Source of the DNA: Methanobacteriota archaeon
GTDB lineage: Archaea > Halobacteriota > Methanomicrobia > Methanomicrobiales > Methanoculleaceae
NCBI GenBank assembly: GCA_016841955.1
Contig: JAENYE010000006.1
Coordinates: 53,709-117,708 of the forward strand
Length of the DNA stretch: 64,000 nt
Direction of reading: 5' to 3'
Positions 1 through 8,060 of the stretch are shown here, piece after piece. The translations under genes and the position numbers were made by a program. The number at the start of each line of letters is the position of its first letter. Position 1 is the first letter of the stretch. The notes beneath the pieces were generated by a model, which saw nothing but the letters and a program-made list of their open reading frames with translations, ran no database searches and was not told where the DNA came from.

Positions 1-551
1 CCGTATCGCGGGTAGACGGCATCGAGCGGGATCGTCTCAAGCGCCCGCCGCGAGATCGCCGTATAGCCGTTCTGGGGATCGACCAGCTGCCAGTAGCCCG
101 ACGCGATCTTGGTGAGCAGGGTCAGTGCCGCGTTCCCGGCGAATCGCCACCTGCTCATTTCCTTCCGGAAATCGGGGTTGATCAGCCGGTTCCCAACGGC
201 ATAGTCGGCTTTTCCATCGACGATCGGGTCCAATAATTCCGGGAGAAACGTCGGGTCCATCTGGTTGTCGCCGGCCATGACGGCGACGATATCCGGATCT
301 TCGGCAAGCGCCGCCGTATAACCGGTGACGATCGCGGCCCCGACGCCGGAGTTCGTTTCGTGCCGGAGGGAGACGATCCGTGGATCCCGCGCTGCCTGTT
401 CTCTGATCGTCATGGACGTCTGGTCCGAGGAGCAGTCGTCCACGACGTAGACCCGGTCAACAAACTCCGGCATAGTATCGAGTGTCGGCCCGATCAGGAG
501 TTCCTCGTTGTACGCAGGGACGACCACTGCGATCCGGCGTTCTCGGTACAT
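1..551 (-). CDS. Glycosyltransferase family 2, C-terminus outside window
   Basis: Predicted cytoplasmic or membrane-associated GT-A glycosyltransferase of the dolichyl-phosphate-mannose synthase type, transferring a sugar from a nucleotide donor. The protein opens MYRERRIAVVVPAYNEE, the classic GT2 start, followed by a VVDDCSSD segment near residue 37 (first DxD-like region) and MAGDNQMDP near residue 90 (metal-binding motif). The gene runs off the left edge, so only about 183 residues are seen and any membrane tail is missing. The ATG at 549-551 is the natural start because the beta-strand of the Rossmann-like fold begins immediately. A role in archaellin or S-layer glycosylation is possible given the archaellins nearby, but this is inference. 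Confidence 0.85.
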   Translation of the reverse strand, partial: MYRERRIAVVVPAYNEELLIGPTLDTMPEFVDRVYVVDDCSSDQTSMTIREQAARDPRIVSLRHETNSGVGAAIVTGYTAALAEDPDIVAVMAGDNQMDPTFLPELLDPIVDGKADYAVGNRLINPDFRKEMSRWRFAGNAALTLLTKIASGYWQLVDPQNGYTAISRRALETIPLDAVYPRY

Positions 552-1042
552 GACGACTGTGCTCCGTCTGCACCCGCCAGGGCAGGTGCCGGAGGTCTTC
601 CGGCCGCGGCTGCCCTGACGGGGTGCACTACTCGCTACCTATATTCTCTTGTAGTCAGGGATAACCATATCGCTTTCCAGAGCAGTGCATATGTTCCCTG
701 TTGGTGAAAAAGGGTGTATTCCAGTAGTTAATGGCGATTCGGGTGCCGGTGTGCAGATAGAGCAAAGTCAGAAATTTCCAATCGGAGGATGCGGCGCGGT
801 CCGGGTGCTCGGGCACCGGCATACGGTCTTCCCGATTTTCAGCGCTCTTTTGGAGAATATGTACTGCCGGGCTGTTCGAGGGCATCGAGATGTTGTGTCA
901 GCCCTCCCTTTTATTCTTAATGCCAGATATATATCTTCCGTATTCGGGGAAAGAAATTTTTACGAAGATATTAAAATTGACGAGTCTAAAAACTACTAAT
1001 TCATAGATCAGCTCCTCTTTACGCATCATCAGGGCGGTTATC
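552..1042. other. Intergenic region with promoter-like AT-rich tract
   Basis: This gap separates two divergent genes. Positions about 905-1015 are strikingly AT-rich for this genome and contain TATA-like stretches (around 925-935 and 965-977), suitable for driving the downstream membrane-protein gene. Small reading frames on both strands have neither a convincing ribosome binding site nor recognisable composition. No RNA gene was recognised. Confidence 0.4.
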
Positions 1043-2968
1043 ATGAGTTCACGACGACGAAGGTCAACAACAAAGCCTCAGCCGGATCGGGCAGAGGAAA
1101 CCCGGGACCGGCCGGAGCAGGGGGCGGCCTCCTGTTTCCTGAATAGAAACCTCATTCCGGTGCTCATCTTCCTCTTCGCGCTCTTTTTCATCACGACGTT
1201 CTCGAACCCGGCGCTCTTCCTGAACGACGAGTGGATCACCGTCAGCCAGCTCCACCAGCTCGGTGAGGGGCACCAGGTAACCATCAACGAGGGGAAGTAC
1301 GGCACGTTCCTGAACGGGACGCCGGGCCCCTACTTCGAGGCCCGCCACAACCTCCTCGGCTACACGATGATGCTGCCCGTTCTCTCTCTCCCCGCACTCT
1401 GGTTCTTCGGACTTTTCGGCGACCAGTTCAGGCTGGCCATCGTGCTCCTCTGGTCGCTCCTCCCGGTCGTGATGGCGGTGCTGATCGACGCCTATCGCCC
1501 GCAATACGCCCGGTGGCGTGGGATCCGGTGGACGTGGCTCGTGATCGGCGCTGCGTTCATCGGGCTGCTCGCGAACCTCGCCTTTTACTACCCCTGGCCG
1601 TTCACCGCGTCGGATGCACCCGTGGAGAGCGCAGCGGTGATCTTCACCAACCACCTCCTCTTTGCCGGGCTTGCGGTGATGATCTACCTCACGTGCAGGA
1701 CTCTCTTTGAGGATACGTGGTTCTCGATCTTCGGGACGATCGCCTGCATCTCCTGCTCTTCGTATATCTTCTGGGCATCGAACGCGAAGGATCACATGCT
1801 GCTGGTAGCGATGATGGCGGTGGTCATCCTCTTCCTGGTGCGCTATATCCGATACGGAGGCCTCAGGGATGCTGCTCTTGGGTTTGCGTTCATCGGGCTG
1901 CTCGCGTGGGCGAGACCGGAGGTCGGGTTTACGATCTTTGTCTTTGCTGCGCTCTACTACGTCGGGCTCCAGATCTCCCGCGGCCTCCTGCAGATGCCTC
2001 CGCTGGAGGCGGTCAAGGCGCTCTGCGCACCCCTTGCCACGCTTGCAGGGGCCGTGCCGCTCCTCGTGAACAACGCGCTCGTGACGGGAAACCCGCTGGT
2101 GCCTGCCTTCTACGTTTACGAGAAGGGGCTCTGGAGCGGCGCATCCGGAGAGGAAGCGATCATCGGAGCGGCCGGGGCCGCAAACGGCATCGTCCAGTCG
2201 GTCCCGGCGCCGTCGGGAGGGGTTACCGGATTCCTCTCGGTCCTCGCAAACCACTTCACCCCGTCGTGGTCGACCCTGCCCGGCGATGTCGTCGGCATCC
2301 TCTTCGCTCCCGCATCCGGGAATATGAGTCTCGTCGCGGTCTCGCCGCTGATCGTCCTCGCGATCGTCCTGCTCCCGGTGCTTTACCTGGACTACCGGAG
2401 GGGCGAACGATCGCCCAACCTCCCGGTGGTGCTCTTCTTCGTCGTCGTATCCTGCGCCGTCTGGGTCGCATACGCCCGGAGTCTTCCGGGGCTGAACGCC
2501 AGCCACGGCATCATCCCGGACATCCGGTACCTTGCTCCCTTCTACCTGCCCGCCGGACTGCTCGGGGTCTATGCCGTATCGCGCCTGAACGGCGCCGTCG
2601 ACCCGAAGCAGAGGACGCTCCGGCAGATCGCCGTCATCAGTGTCTCCGCCCCGGCGCTGCTCGTCGCCATGATGCTCATCCAGCCCTACGGCGGCCAGTA
2701 CGCCGGCTACACGATGTTCTTTACCTGGATTGTGCTCATACTGCTCGCGATAACCCTCGTCCTCATCGCGGCGAGGAAACGCTTCGGCATACCGCACACC
2801 TGGATCGCGGCGGCCCTGCTCCTCCTCGTCGCGGTCCCGTTCGCGTGGCAGTTGATGATGGTCTTCCTCTACTCCGTGGCGAAGTTCAACGGCTACCCGC
2901 TCTGGATCCCGCTCGTTGAGGCGTTCTTCCAGCACTCTATCGGGGTTTCCGGACTGGACACCCTCTGA
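1043..2968 (+). CDS. Polytopic membrane protein, GT39/ArnT-like
   Basis: A 641-residue integral membrane protein of unrecognised function. It begins with a basic cytoplasmic tail (MSSRRRRS, about 35 residues), then a first transmembrane segment (about 37-55), a long extracytoplasmic loop containing a NDEW motif near residue 61, and roughly a dozen hydrophobic segments up to the C-terminus. An acidic residue in the first outer loop followed by many membrane spans is typical of lipid-phosphosugar-dependent glycosyltransferases (GT39/GT83/PMT type). With the adjacent GT2 gene, a surface glycosylation role is a reasonable inference. It is preceded by a weak purine-rich site and followed by a T-run at about 2974-2980. 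Confidence 0.6.
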   Translation: MSSRRRRSTTKPQPDRAEETRDRPEQGAASCFLNRNLIPVLIFLFALFFITTFSNPALFLNDEWITVSQLHQLGEGHQVTINEGKYGTFLNGTPGPYFEARHNLLGYTMMLPVLSLPALWFFGLFGDQFRLAIVLLWSLLPVVMAVLIDAYRPQYARWRGIRWTWLVIGAAFIGLLANLAFYYPWPFTASDAPVESAAVIFTNHLLFAGLAVMIYLTCRTLFEDTWFSIFGTIACISCSSYIFWASNAKDHMLLVAMMAVVILFLVRYIRYGGLRDAALGFAFIGLLAWARPEVGFTIFVFAALYYVGLQISRGLLQMPPLEAVKALCAPLATLAGAVPLLVNNALVTGNPLVPAFYVYEKGLWSGASGEEAIIGAAGAANGIVQSVPAPSGGVTGFLSVLANHFTPSWSTLPGDVVGILFAPASGNMSLVAVSPLIVLAIVLLPVLYLDYRRGERSPNLPVVLFFVVVSCAVWVAYARSLPGLNASHGIIPDIRYLAPFYLPAGLLGVYAVSRLNGAVDPKQRTLRQIAVISVSAPALLVAMMLIQPYGGQYAGYTMFFTWIVLILLAITLVLIAARKRFGIPHTWIAAALLLLVAVPFAWQLMMVFLYSVAKFNGYPLWIPLVEAFFQHSIGVSGLDTL

Positions 2969-3426
2969 ACCCGACTTTTTTCTTTGTGGCGGTCGCCCCG
3001 GAGTTCCTGCAACGGGTGGAAGGGGAGAATCGCACCCATTAGATAGAGGTCGTCTCTGGCATCTTGATACGAGAGGGAAAGTATCTGGCGGTGCTCATAC
3101 TCCGTCCGAAGACCTCGGTCTTCTCTTCCGTTTACCCGTCTTGCAGGGACCTCTCGGGGTATCCCGGGACCCAAGGTGCTCCACCGTAGTTGATGCCCCT
3201 CCCGGCTCCTTCAACTGTTGAGCCTGCGGCCGTGCCGAGAGTATGTCCCCCTTTAAGATCATCTTCAGGACGGGACGAGACGAGCATGCCCGGATATCAA
3301 GTGCACGACAGTATACGGGTGGGAAGATCGTCACCCCTCGGCCGGCCGGCGGTTCGTCCCGGGTAGGCGTAGCGCCGGCATCGCCGGGCGGGGGATTGCA
3401 CGAAGTGCAGGGAAAAGAAAAAAAGA
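2969..3426. other. Intergenic region between convergent genes, repeat fragment inside
   Basis: The gap lies between convergent genes. It begins with a T-run serving the upstream gene and ends with T-rich sequence on the minus strand serving the archaellins. Positions about 3087-3140 resemble the dispersed GGTGCTC...ACTCC repeat found at 24.7, 41.3, 46.9 and 48.3 kb. The remainder is GC-rich with short self-complementary stretches (for example GATAC...GTATC near 3066-3084). RNase P RNA and 7S RNA were considered, but their diagnostic motifs were not found. Confidence 0.4.
3409..3426 (-). terminator. Oligo-T terminator after archaellin genes
   Basis: Read on the minus strand, the archaellin stop codon is followed at once by two T-runs (TCTTTTTTTCTTTTCC). 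Oligo-T tracts of this kind are the usual archaeal intrinsic terminators. Confidence 0.6.
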
Positions 3427-4056
3427 TTAGTAGAGGATGTTTACAGGGTTGATCGCCGGCGGGACCGTCTTCTTCAACGCGAAGACCGCACCCACGGAGG
3501 GCTGCAGGTTGACCGTGAACGGCGTGTTTACGGTCGTGGTCGCAGTTGGGACCGAGACGCCGATGACGAACTGCTCCCCGGGTTCGAGGAGAGTGTCGTC
3601 ATTTGCGTTAATCTTCTCAATGATACCCCATTCGCCCATGTTGCCTGCAGTTCCGTCCATGGTTGCCGCTGCAGCCTTCAGGGCCGTAATCAGGGTGTCC
3701 CCGGTTTCCGTAGAATACAGGACGTCGGGAGACCGTGTCTGCTCATCGGTGTAAGTAACAACCATCTTGCTGACGTCAAGCCCGGTGCCGCCTGCGGTGT
3801 TGCCGACGGTGAACTTAACATACTGAAGACCAGTTGCTGGGCTCGTCGCCAGTCCGTAGACGTTGCCGATGATCTCCATGCTGGAACTTGCCTGCTGTAC
3901 ACCTGTGTGGACGACCTCCTGGCTCTTCTGTGTCGTGAAGAAGCCGGCGCCGAGCACCACGTACGAGAAGACCGCGGCCACGACGATGAACGCGATCAGG
4001 ACGATCGCCGCCTCAAGCCCGGTGAATGCATCATCATGCTGGAATAAAGATCTCAT
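3427..4056 (-). CDS. Archaellin (archaeal flagellin), second of tandem pair
   Basis: Structural subunit of the archaellum filament, exported and polymerised outside the membrane. The 209-residue product has a class III signal peptide (MRSLFQHDDA) with predicted cleavage by the FlaK/PibD peptidase before FTGLEAAIVLIAF, followed by the long hydrophobic polymerisation helix and a beta-rich outer domain ending in a VNILY tail. It lies 12 nt downstream of the first archaellin, with its site AGAGGTGATG just ahead of the start. The first ~45 codons are nucleotide-identical to the upstream copy, while the outer domain differs. No arl assembly genes (motor, ATPase, peptidase) are in the window. Confidence 0.93.
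   Translation of the reverse strand: MRSLFQHDDAFTGLEAAIVLIAFIVVAAVFSYVVLGAGFFTTQKSQEVVHTGVQQASSSMEIIGNVYGLATSPATGLQYVKFTVGNTAGGTGLDVSKMVVTYTDEQTRSPDVLYSTETGDTLITALKAAAATMDGTAGNMGEWGIIEKINANDDTLLEPGEQFVIGVSVPTATTTVNTPFTVNLQPSVGAVFALKKTVPPAINPVNILY
3899..4032 (-). repeat. 134-bp block identical to 4508-4641
   Basis: This stretch, coding the signal-peptide end, polymerisation helix and start of the outer domain of one archaellin, matches 4508-4641 base for base, with a constant offset of 609. The flanking coding sequence diverges strongly, so the block looks recently homogenised. Confidence 0.9.
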
Positions 4057-4068
4057 CTTTCATCACCT

Positions 4069-4665
4069 CTAGTACAGCTCGTAGTTATGGTCCGTAATCA
4101 ACGCTGCGGGTGCGGTTTTCGTCATCCCGAGCGCAGCACCGATATCCGGCTTAATGTCGACGTTGAACCGGTCGTTGGGCTGGATCCGGTTTGCATCAGC
4201 GAATTCACCGGTCAGCGGGATCGTGATCATAACCATCTCATGCTTCTCGAGGAGGTTGTCCACGTTGACTTCGGTTCCCACGAATTCGCGGGTGACCGGG
4301 GTGAAGGTTCCGGCATCGTCAGAGTCCTCATCAACGAACGTCACGACATGGTTCTCTGTCGCTACTGTGTAGGTCACTTTCTTCATGTCGACCGGCGAGC
4401 CGCCGGCTGCAATCTGCAGATAGAAGCTCACCTGGCCAAGAGCGGTTGCGCTCGATGCCTGGGCGATGACCGGCCCGGATATCTCGAGCGTCGAACTCGT
4501 CTGTGCCACACCTGTGTGGACGACCTCCTGGCTCTTCTGTGTCGTGAAGAAGCCGGCGCCGAGCACCACGTACGAGAAGACCGCGGCCACGACGATGAAC
4601 GCGATCAGGACGATCGCCGCCTCAAGCCCGGTGAATGCATCTTCGTTTCTCACCAATTTACTCAT
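4069..4665 (-). CDS. Archaellin (archaeal flagellin), first of tandem pair
   Basis: Archaellum filament subunit of 198 residues, first gene of a two-gene operon. It has a class III signal peptide (MSKLVRNEDA) cut before FTGLEAAIVL, a hydrophobic N-terminal helix identical to that of the neighbour, and a divergent surface domain ending in NYELY. A strong Shine-Dalgarno site (AGGAGG, about 4675-4680 on the minus strand) sits 9 nt before the ATG. A TATA-like box lies near 4749-4757. The pair may form a major/minor filament subunit set, or one may be a hook-type subunit; the sequence does not decide. Confidence 0.93.
   Translation of the reverse strand: MSKLVRNEDAFTGLEAAIVLIAFIVVAAVFSYVVLGAGFFTTQKSQEVVHTGVAQTSSTLEISGPVIAQASSATALGQVSFYLQIAAGGSPVDMKKVTYTVATENHVVTFVDEDSDDAGTFTPVTREFVGTEVNVDNLLEKHEMVMITIPLTGEFADANRIQPNDRFNVDIKPDIGAALGMTKTAPAALITDHNYELY
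4508..4641 (-). repeat. 134-bp block identical to 3899-4032
   Basis: Partner copy of the identical N-terminal archaellin segment. The match includes third codon positions, which selection on the protein alone would not preserve. Confidence 0.9.
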
Positions 4666-4747
4666 AAAACGTTTCCTCCTGTTACCGGAGTCCGGACGAG
4701 CGCCTCATCCGGACCAATACGGTTCTTTGGAGTATATGCGCAAACCG

Positions 4748-4758
4748 GTATAAAAGGT
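4748..4758 (-). promoter_or_regulatory. TATA-like box, probable archaellin promoter
   Basis: Reading leftwards the sequence is CCTTTTATACC. A transcription start about 25 nt further on would give a leader of roughly 60 nt before the archaellin ATG. Read rightwards it is TATAAAAGG, so promotion of the divergent gene at 5020 cannot be excluded. Confidence 0.5.
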
Positions 4759-4924
4759 TATTCAATTGAAGGGGGATTTGAGACATGCCTGTTTTGGTAA
4801 CAGATGCGTCTAACACGCCTTTTGTCGGCCGCCATCGGGATCAGGCAAGTATTTGTAGCCGGAGGTGCAACGATACCTATAACCGAAATACTGTGCGGCC
4901 AGCCCCTGATTTTGGGAAATAACG

Positions 4925-4940
4925 TTTTCCCGCGGGAAAA
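4925..4940. promoter_or_regulatory. Perfect 16-bp palindrome, possible operator
   Basis: TTTTCCCGCGGGAAAA is a perfect inverted repeat in the 354-bp gap between the archaellins and the divergent gene starting at 5020. Its symmetry and size suit a dimeric winged-helix regulator. No regulator is identified. Confidence 0.4.
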
Positions 4941-5019
4941 ATTCTGTATTTTTCCGTTGCCGGAGGGCGAGGGGCTGGAGGTGCCGCACAGGCAGGTTTC
5001 AACGGAAAAGGAACAGGGT

Positions 5020-5691
5020 ATGACGAAGAAACAGGATTTCATCTATGTCGTTCTGGCAATCGCGGTCGTTCTCGTGATGGCCCTGGTCATCAAGCCGGCA
5101 GCGACCGGTGAGATGCCGGGGTTATGGGGGCCCGGGGAGCCGGAGCCGACGGCCACCCCGATCTCGACGCCCACGATCCCCTCCGCGACCACGGTGCCGA
5201 CTCCCACCCCGGTCCCCACCTGGGACGGGAAGCCGCGGGAGATCGGGTTCGTCGACCCGGCAACCTACCAGATTTCAATCGACGAGAACCGCCTGAACAT
5301 GACTGTTCTGCCGGCCGGGACCGCGCCCGGCACCACCCGGTGGGTGACCTACGCGACGATCGACGGGCAATCGTCGGGGACCACCGGGATCGTCCGGGTC
5401 CCGTTCCCAATGTGGCGGCTCGACTACTCGGATATCACGACCACGAACGACGAGATCCCGTTCTTCAACTGCCAGGTCATGGACGCCGAAGACCCGAACC
5501 GGTTCGTCCGGATCGTCACCCTCAACTTCGCCGATTTCCTGGCGATGAAGGACAAGCCCGAGTTCAAGAAGGACCGGTGGGTGAGCACCTTCTACGAGGG
5601 ATACCACGATTACTACTTCGTCATCAACACCCGGCGCATCGGCTCCTACAACTTGAAGATCCAGGTGCCTGAAAGGTACGTAGGTGCCTGA
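5020..5691 (+). CDS. Membrane-anchored surface protein with Pro/Thr linker
   Basis: Unrecognised 223-residue protein. An uncleaved signal-anchor helix at residues 6-26 (YVVLAIAVVLVMALVI) is followed by a low-complexity Pro/Thr linker at about 44-68, as found in archaeal cell-envelope proteins, then a globular beta-rich domain with little Cys (one residue, in FNCQVMD). It likely sits outside the membrane. The ATG at 5020 is chosen over an upstream in-frame ATG at 4804 because it has a purine-rich site (GGAAAAGGAACAGG) and places the hydrophobic helix at the N-terminus. It is transcribed away from the archaellins; a surface role is inferred. Confidence 0.6.
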   Translation: MTKKQDFIYVVLAIAVVLVMALVIKPAATGEMPGLWGPGEPEPTATPISTPTIPSATTVPTPTPVPTWDGKPREIGFVDPATYQISIDENRLNMTVLPAGTAPGTTRWVTYATIDGQSSGTTGIVRVPFPMWRLDYSDITTTNDEIPFFNCQVMDAEDPNRFVRIVTLNFADFLAMKDKPEFKKDRWVSTFYEGYHDYYFVINTRRIGSYNLKIQVPERYVGA

Positions 5692-5720
5692 TCGGATGGA
5701 TGCGTGAAACTGAGGTACCA

Positions 5721-5750
5721 TATAGGTATCATGTATATAGGTATCATGTA
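5721..5750. repeat. Two perfect 15-bp tandem repeats
   Basis: TATAGGTATCATGTA occurs twice in direct succession between two convergent genes. The unit is AT-rich against the GC-rich surroundings. It could be a protein-binding site or a slippage product. Confidence 0.7.
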
Positions 5751-5944
5751 GTACACGGGCCGGTGCGGATGGTGCCGGGACGAGTCTTTTTTTGGGGTGC
5801 ACCCGGCGGAGCGGCGGGTGCACGAGCACCGTCAGGTGCGAGTGCGGCTTTCCGATAGGTATGCCGCTCCAGACGTTCCAGCCGTCGCGCTTCCCACATC
5901 GGGCCGCCACGGTCCATCGGGGAACAAAAGTTCCCGGACGGTCT

Positions 5945-6829
5945 TCACTGCTCAGCGAGCCAATGGCGGGCGATGAACTCCCGCACGACCTGCGCCGCCA
6001 CCGCCGCCGTCTGCCCCGAATCGAACGGAGCGACCTCCACGTAATCGAAGCCAGCGGCATGCGGTGCGAGGGTCCGTACGACCTCCCTGATCTCGAGCGG
6101 CGTCATCCCGAACGGCTCGGGCGTCCCGAGGCCGGGGGTGAGGCAGCAGTCGATCGCGTCGGCATCGATCGAGAGGTAGACACTTCTTTCGCCGATCCGC
6201 TCCCGGACTTCCCGGAGGACGGCGTCGATGCCCCGGTCCCGCACCGTATCGGCGGAGTAGAGCCGCGTCCTCTCCGCCGCAACCGCGAACTGCCCGCGGT
6301 CGCCGCTCCGGGCCCCGATAATGACGACGTCCTCGACCATATCGAGGACGCGCCGGGTAACGCACCCGTGGCTGTAGGGCGTCCCGTCGAGTTCGTCCCG
6401 CAGGTCCAGGTGCGCGTCGCAGACGACGTAGACCTCCGGCTGTACGGCCCTGACCGCGCCGATTGTGGCGGTGTGCTCGCCGCCGAGCATCACCGGCACC
6501 TTTCCGTCGCGGATGATATCGCCCGCGACGTCGGCCACCTGCCCGACGACTTCCTCCGGCAGTCGGGAGACCCCAAGGTCGCCGAGGTCCGTGACCGGGA
6601 CTTCGGAGAAATCAATCCCGGTCGAAGGCTCGTAGGACTCGAAGTTGAACGAGACCTCCCGGATTGCCCGGGGTCCAAACCGCGTCCCCGGTTTAAACGA
6701 CGTCGTGCCGTCGTAAGGCACGCCGAAGACGGCGTAGCGGGCGTCCTCATACGATGCGTCCGCATCCGCAAAATGGAGATGGGCGAGCTCGTGCATGCCC
6801 GTCTTTGCAAGCCAGAAAAGGTCACTCAA
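5945..6829 (-). CDS. speB: Agmatinase (ureohydrolase family)
   Basis: Hydrolyses agmatine to putrescine and urea in the cytoplasm, the usual archaeal route to polyamines. The 294-residue protein carries the full ureohydrolase signature: GGEH at 116-119, DAHLD at 138-142 followed by SHG at 153-155, and SIDADAID near residue 216, all ligands of the binuclear Mn centre. FGVPYDGTTSFKPGTRFGP near residues 35-53 is the family's N-terminal loop. The start overlaps the end of the aIF5A gene by 8 nt; a second ATG at codon 12 is possible. Substrate is assigned by family and context; arginase or guanidinobutyrase activity is less likely. Confidence 0.88.
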   Translation of the reverse strand: MSDLFWLAKTGMHELAHLHFADADASYEDARYAVFGVPYDGTTSFKPGTRFGPRAIREVSFNFESYEPSTGIDFSEVPVTDLGDLGVSRLPEEVVGQVADVAGDIIRDGKVPVMLGGEHTATIGAVRAVQPEVYVVCDAHLDLRDELDGTPYSHGCVTRRVLDMVEDVVIIGARSGDRGQFAVAAERTRLYSADTVRDRGIDAVLREVRERIGERSVYLSIDADAIDCCLTPGLGTPEPFGMTPLEIREVVRTLAPHAAGFDYVEVAPFDSGQTAAVAAQVVREFIARHWLAEQ

Positions 6830-7199
6830 GCTTCTTCTTGCCCATGGATGATATGTACGGGATCTCCTTCCCGGGTTCGAGGCTGCCGGCCTGCTCTTCG
6901 GTCAGTTCGAGCTCGAACATCTCGAAATCCTTGACGTCCATGAGCTGGACGGCTGTGCCGGCGATCGAGATGACCTGAGCCATCTTCCGCTCCACAATAG
7001 GGACATAGGTCTTCGCCGATACCGGCTGGACGATCGAGCGCTTGACGCCGTCGAAGATGCCGATGCAGTCTATGCGAGACTTTGCCGCCCCGTGCTTCCC
7101 GGGTTTAGAGGTAGCAATGGAGACAATCTTGCAAGGCTCATCTTCAACGACGACGTAACGTCCCTCTTTCAGCTTCCCAACTTCTGTCTGTTCCTTCAT
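6822..7199 (-). CDS. eif5a: Translation factor aIF5A, hypusine-containing
   Basis: Ribosome-binding factor that relieves stalling and aids peptide-bond formation. The 125-residue length is normal for archaea. The SKPGKHGAAK loop is intact and Lys35 is the expected hypusine site; an OB-fold domain follows. The C-terminal MGKKKLE tail is basic. Hypusine is built from a polyamine-derived aminobutyl group, so co-transcription with the agmatinase directly downstream links the factor to supply of its modifying substrate. ATG follows a purine-rich leader and the gene is read divergently from the IMPase gene at 7277. Confidence 0.97.
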   Translation of the reverse strand: MKEQTEVGKLKEGRYVVVEDEPCKIVSIATSKPGKHGAAKSRIDCIGIFDGVKRSIVQPVSAKTYVPIVERKMAQVISIAGTAVQLMDVKDFEMFELELTEEQAGSLEPGKEIPYISSMGKKKLE

Positions 7200-7276
7200 A
7201 TTGTCTCACTCGGTAAACGCGTGATTAATGTATCTGGATTACAGTACATAAATACACCGTAAAACGAGGAGAGTTG

Positions 7277-8053
7277 ATGGAGTTCATCCGGGCATGTGAC
7301 GACGTGGCGGGGGCTGTTTCCGATGCCGTGGCCGGCATGGTCGGAACGCCGGAGGCAGGGGCGTACGTTAAGATGGGCGCGGACGGCACGCCCACCAAAA
7401 AGATAGACCAGGTCGCAGAAGATATCATCGTGGACTATTTCGCGCGTCATCCGTTCTGCCGGCGCCTGATCAGCGAGGAACTCGGATGCGCCGAGATGGG
7501 CGGGGAGAAAGGAACCATCTTCCTCGACCCGGTCGACGGCACCTACAACGCCGTGGTCGGGATCCCCTTCTACGCCCTCTCCATCGCGTATGCAGAAGAG
7601 GGGGTCGTGCAGGCGGGATACGTCCAGAACCTCGCCACGGGCGAGACATTCCAAGCCATCCGGGGACGGGGCGCCTGCCTTGACGGGCATCCCATCCGTG
7701 TCTCTGGGGTATCGCTCCTCGAAGAGAGTGCCATGAGCGTCTACGGCCGGAAGTTCGACCCGACCAGGGTCCAGGAGATCGGCAGGAAGATCCGGCGGTG
7801 GCGCCTTCTCGGTGCATCGGCGCTCGAGCTCTGCTACGTCGGGTGCGGCCGTATCGACGGCTTTGTCGACGTGCGAGGAACGCTCCGCGTCACCGACGCG
7901 GCGGCTGGGATGCTGGTCTGCGAGGAAGCAGGCGGAACGGTCTCCGATCTCGAAGGGGGCGCCCTTATCTTCCCCGACGAGGTCTCCGTCGGGCGGAGCC
8001 TCGTTGCCACGAACGGCATCGTGCACAACAAGGTCATCGAGTATCTGAGGTGA
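7277..8053 (+). CDS. Bifunctional inositol monophosphatase/fructose-1,6-bisphosphatase
   Basis: Mg-dependent sugar phosphatase of the archaeal IMPase/FBPase type, acting in gluconeogenesis and possibly inositol phosphate or NADP dephosphorylation. The protein (258 residues) has SEEL at 66-69, the metal site DPVDGT at 84-89, and the C-terminal RVTDAAAGMLVCEEAGG motif that supplies the last metal-binding Asp. ATG 7277 is preferred to the TTG at 7274 because GAGGAG ends 5 nt before it. The NAD kinase gene begins 7 nt after the stop, so the two are co-transcribed. Confidence 0.9.
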   Translation: MEFIRACDDVAGAVSDAVAGMVGTPEAGAYVKMGADGTPTKKIDQVAEDIIVDYFARHPFCRRLISEELGCAEMGGEKGTIFLDPVDGTYNAVVGIPFYALSIAYAEEGVVQAGYVQNLATGETFQAIRGRGACLDGHPIRVSGVSLLEESAMSVYGRKFDPTRVQEIGRKIRRWRLLGASALELCYVGCGRIDGFVDVRGTLRVTDAAAGMLVCEEAGGTVSDLEGGALIFPDEVSVGRSLVATNGIVHNKVIEYLR

Positions 8054-8060
8054 ACCGCTT

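Noticed and set aside
685..999. 104-codon open frame in the first intergenic gap
   Set aside because: No ribosome binding site, mixed composition, and overlaps the presumed AT-rich promoter.
1064..2935. Long antisense open frame (623 codons) opposite the membrane protein
   Set aside because: It is Arg/Asp/Glu/Gly-rich, as expected from the complement of a GC-rich gene, and has no recognisable domain; the sense strand has clear membrane helices.
2969..3426. Possible RNase P or 7S RNA gene
   Set aside because: Size and folding potential fit, but conserved motifs of either RNA were not found and part of the stretch matches a dispersed repeat.
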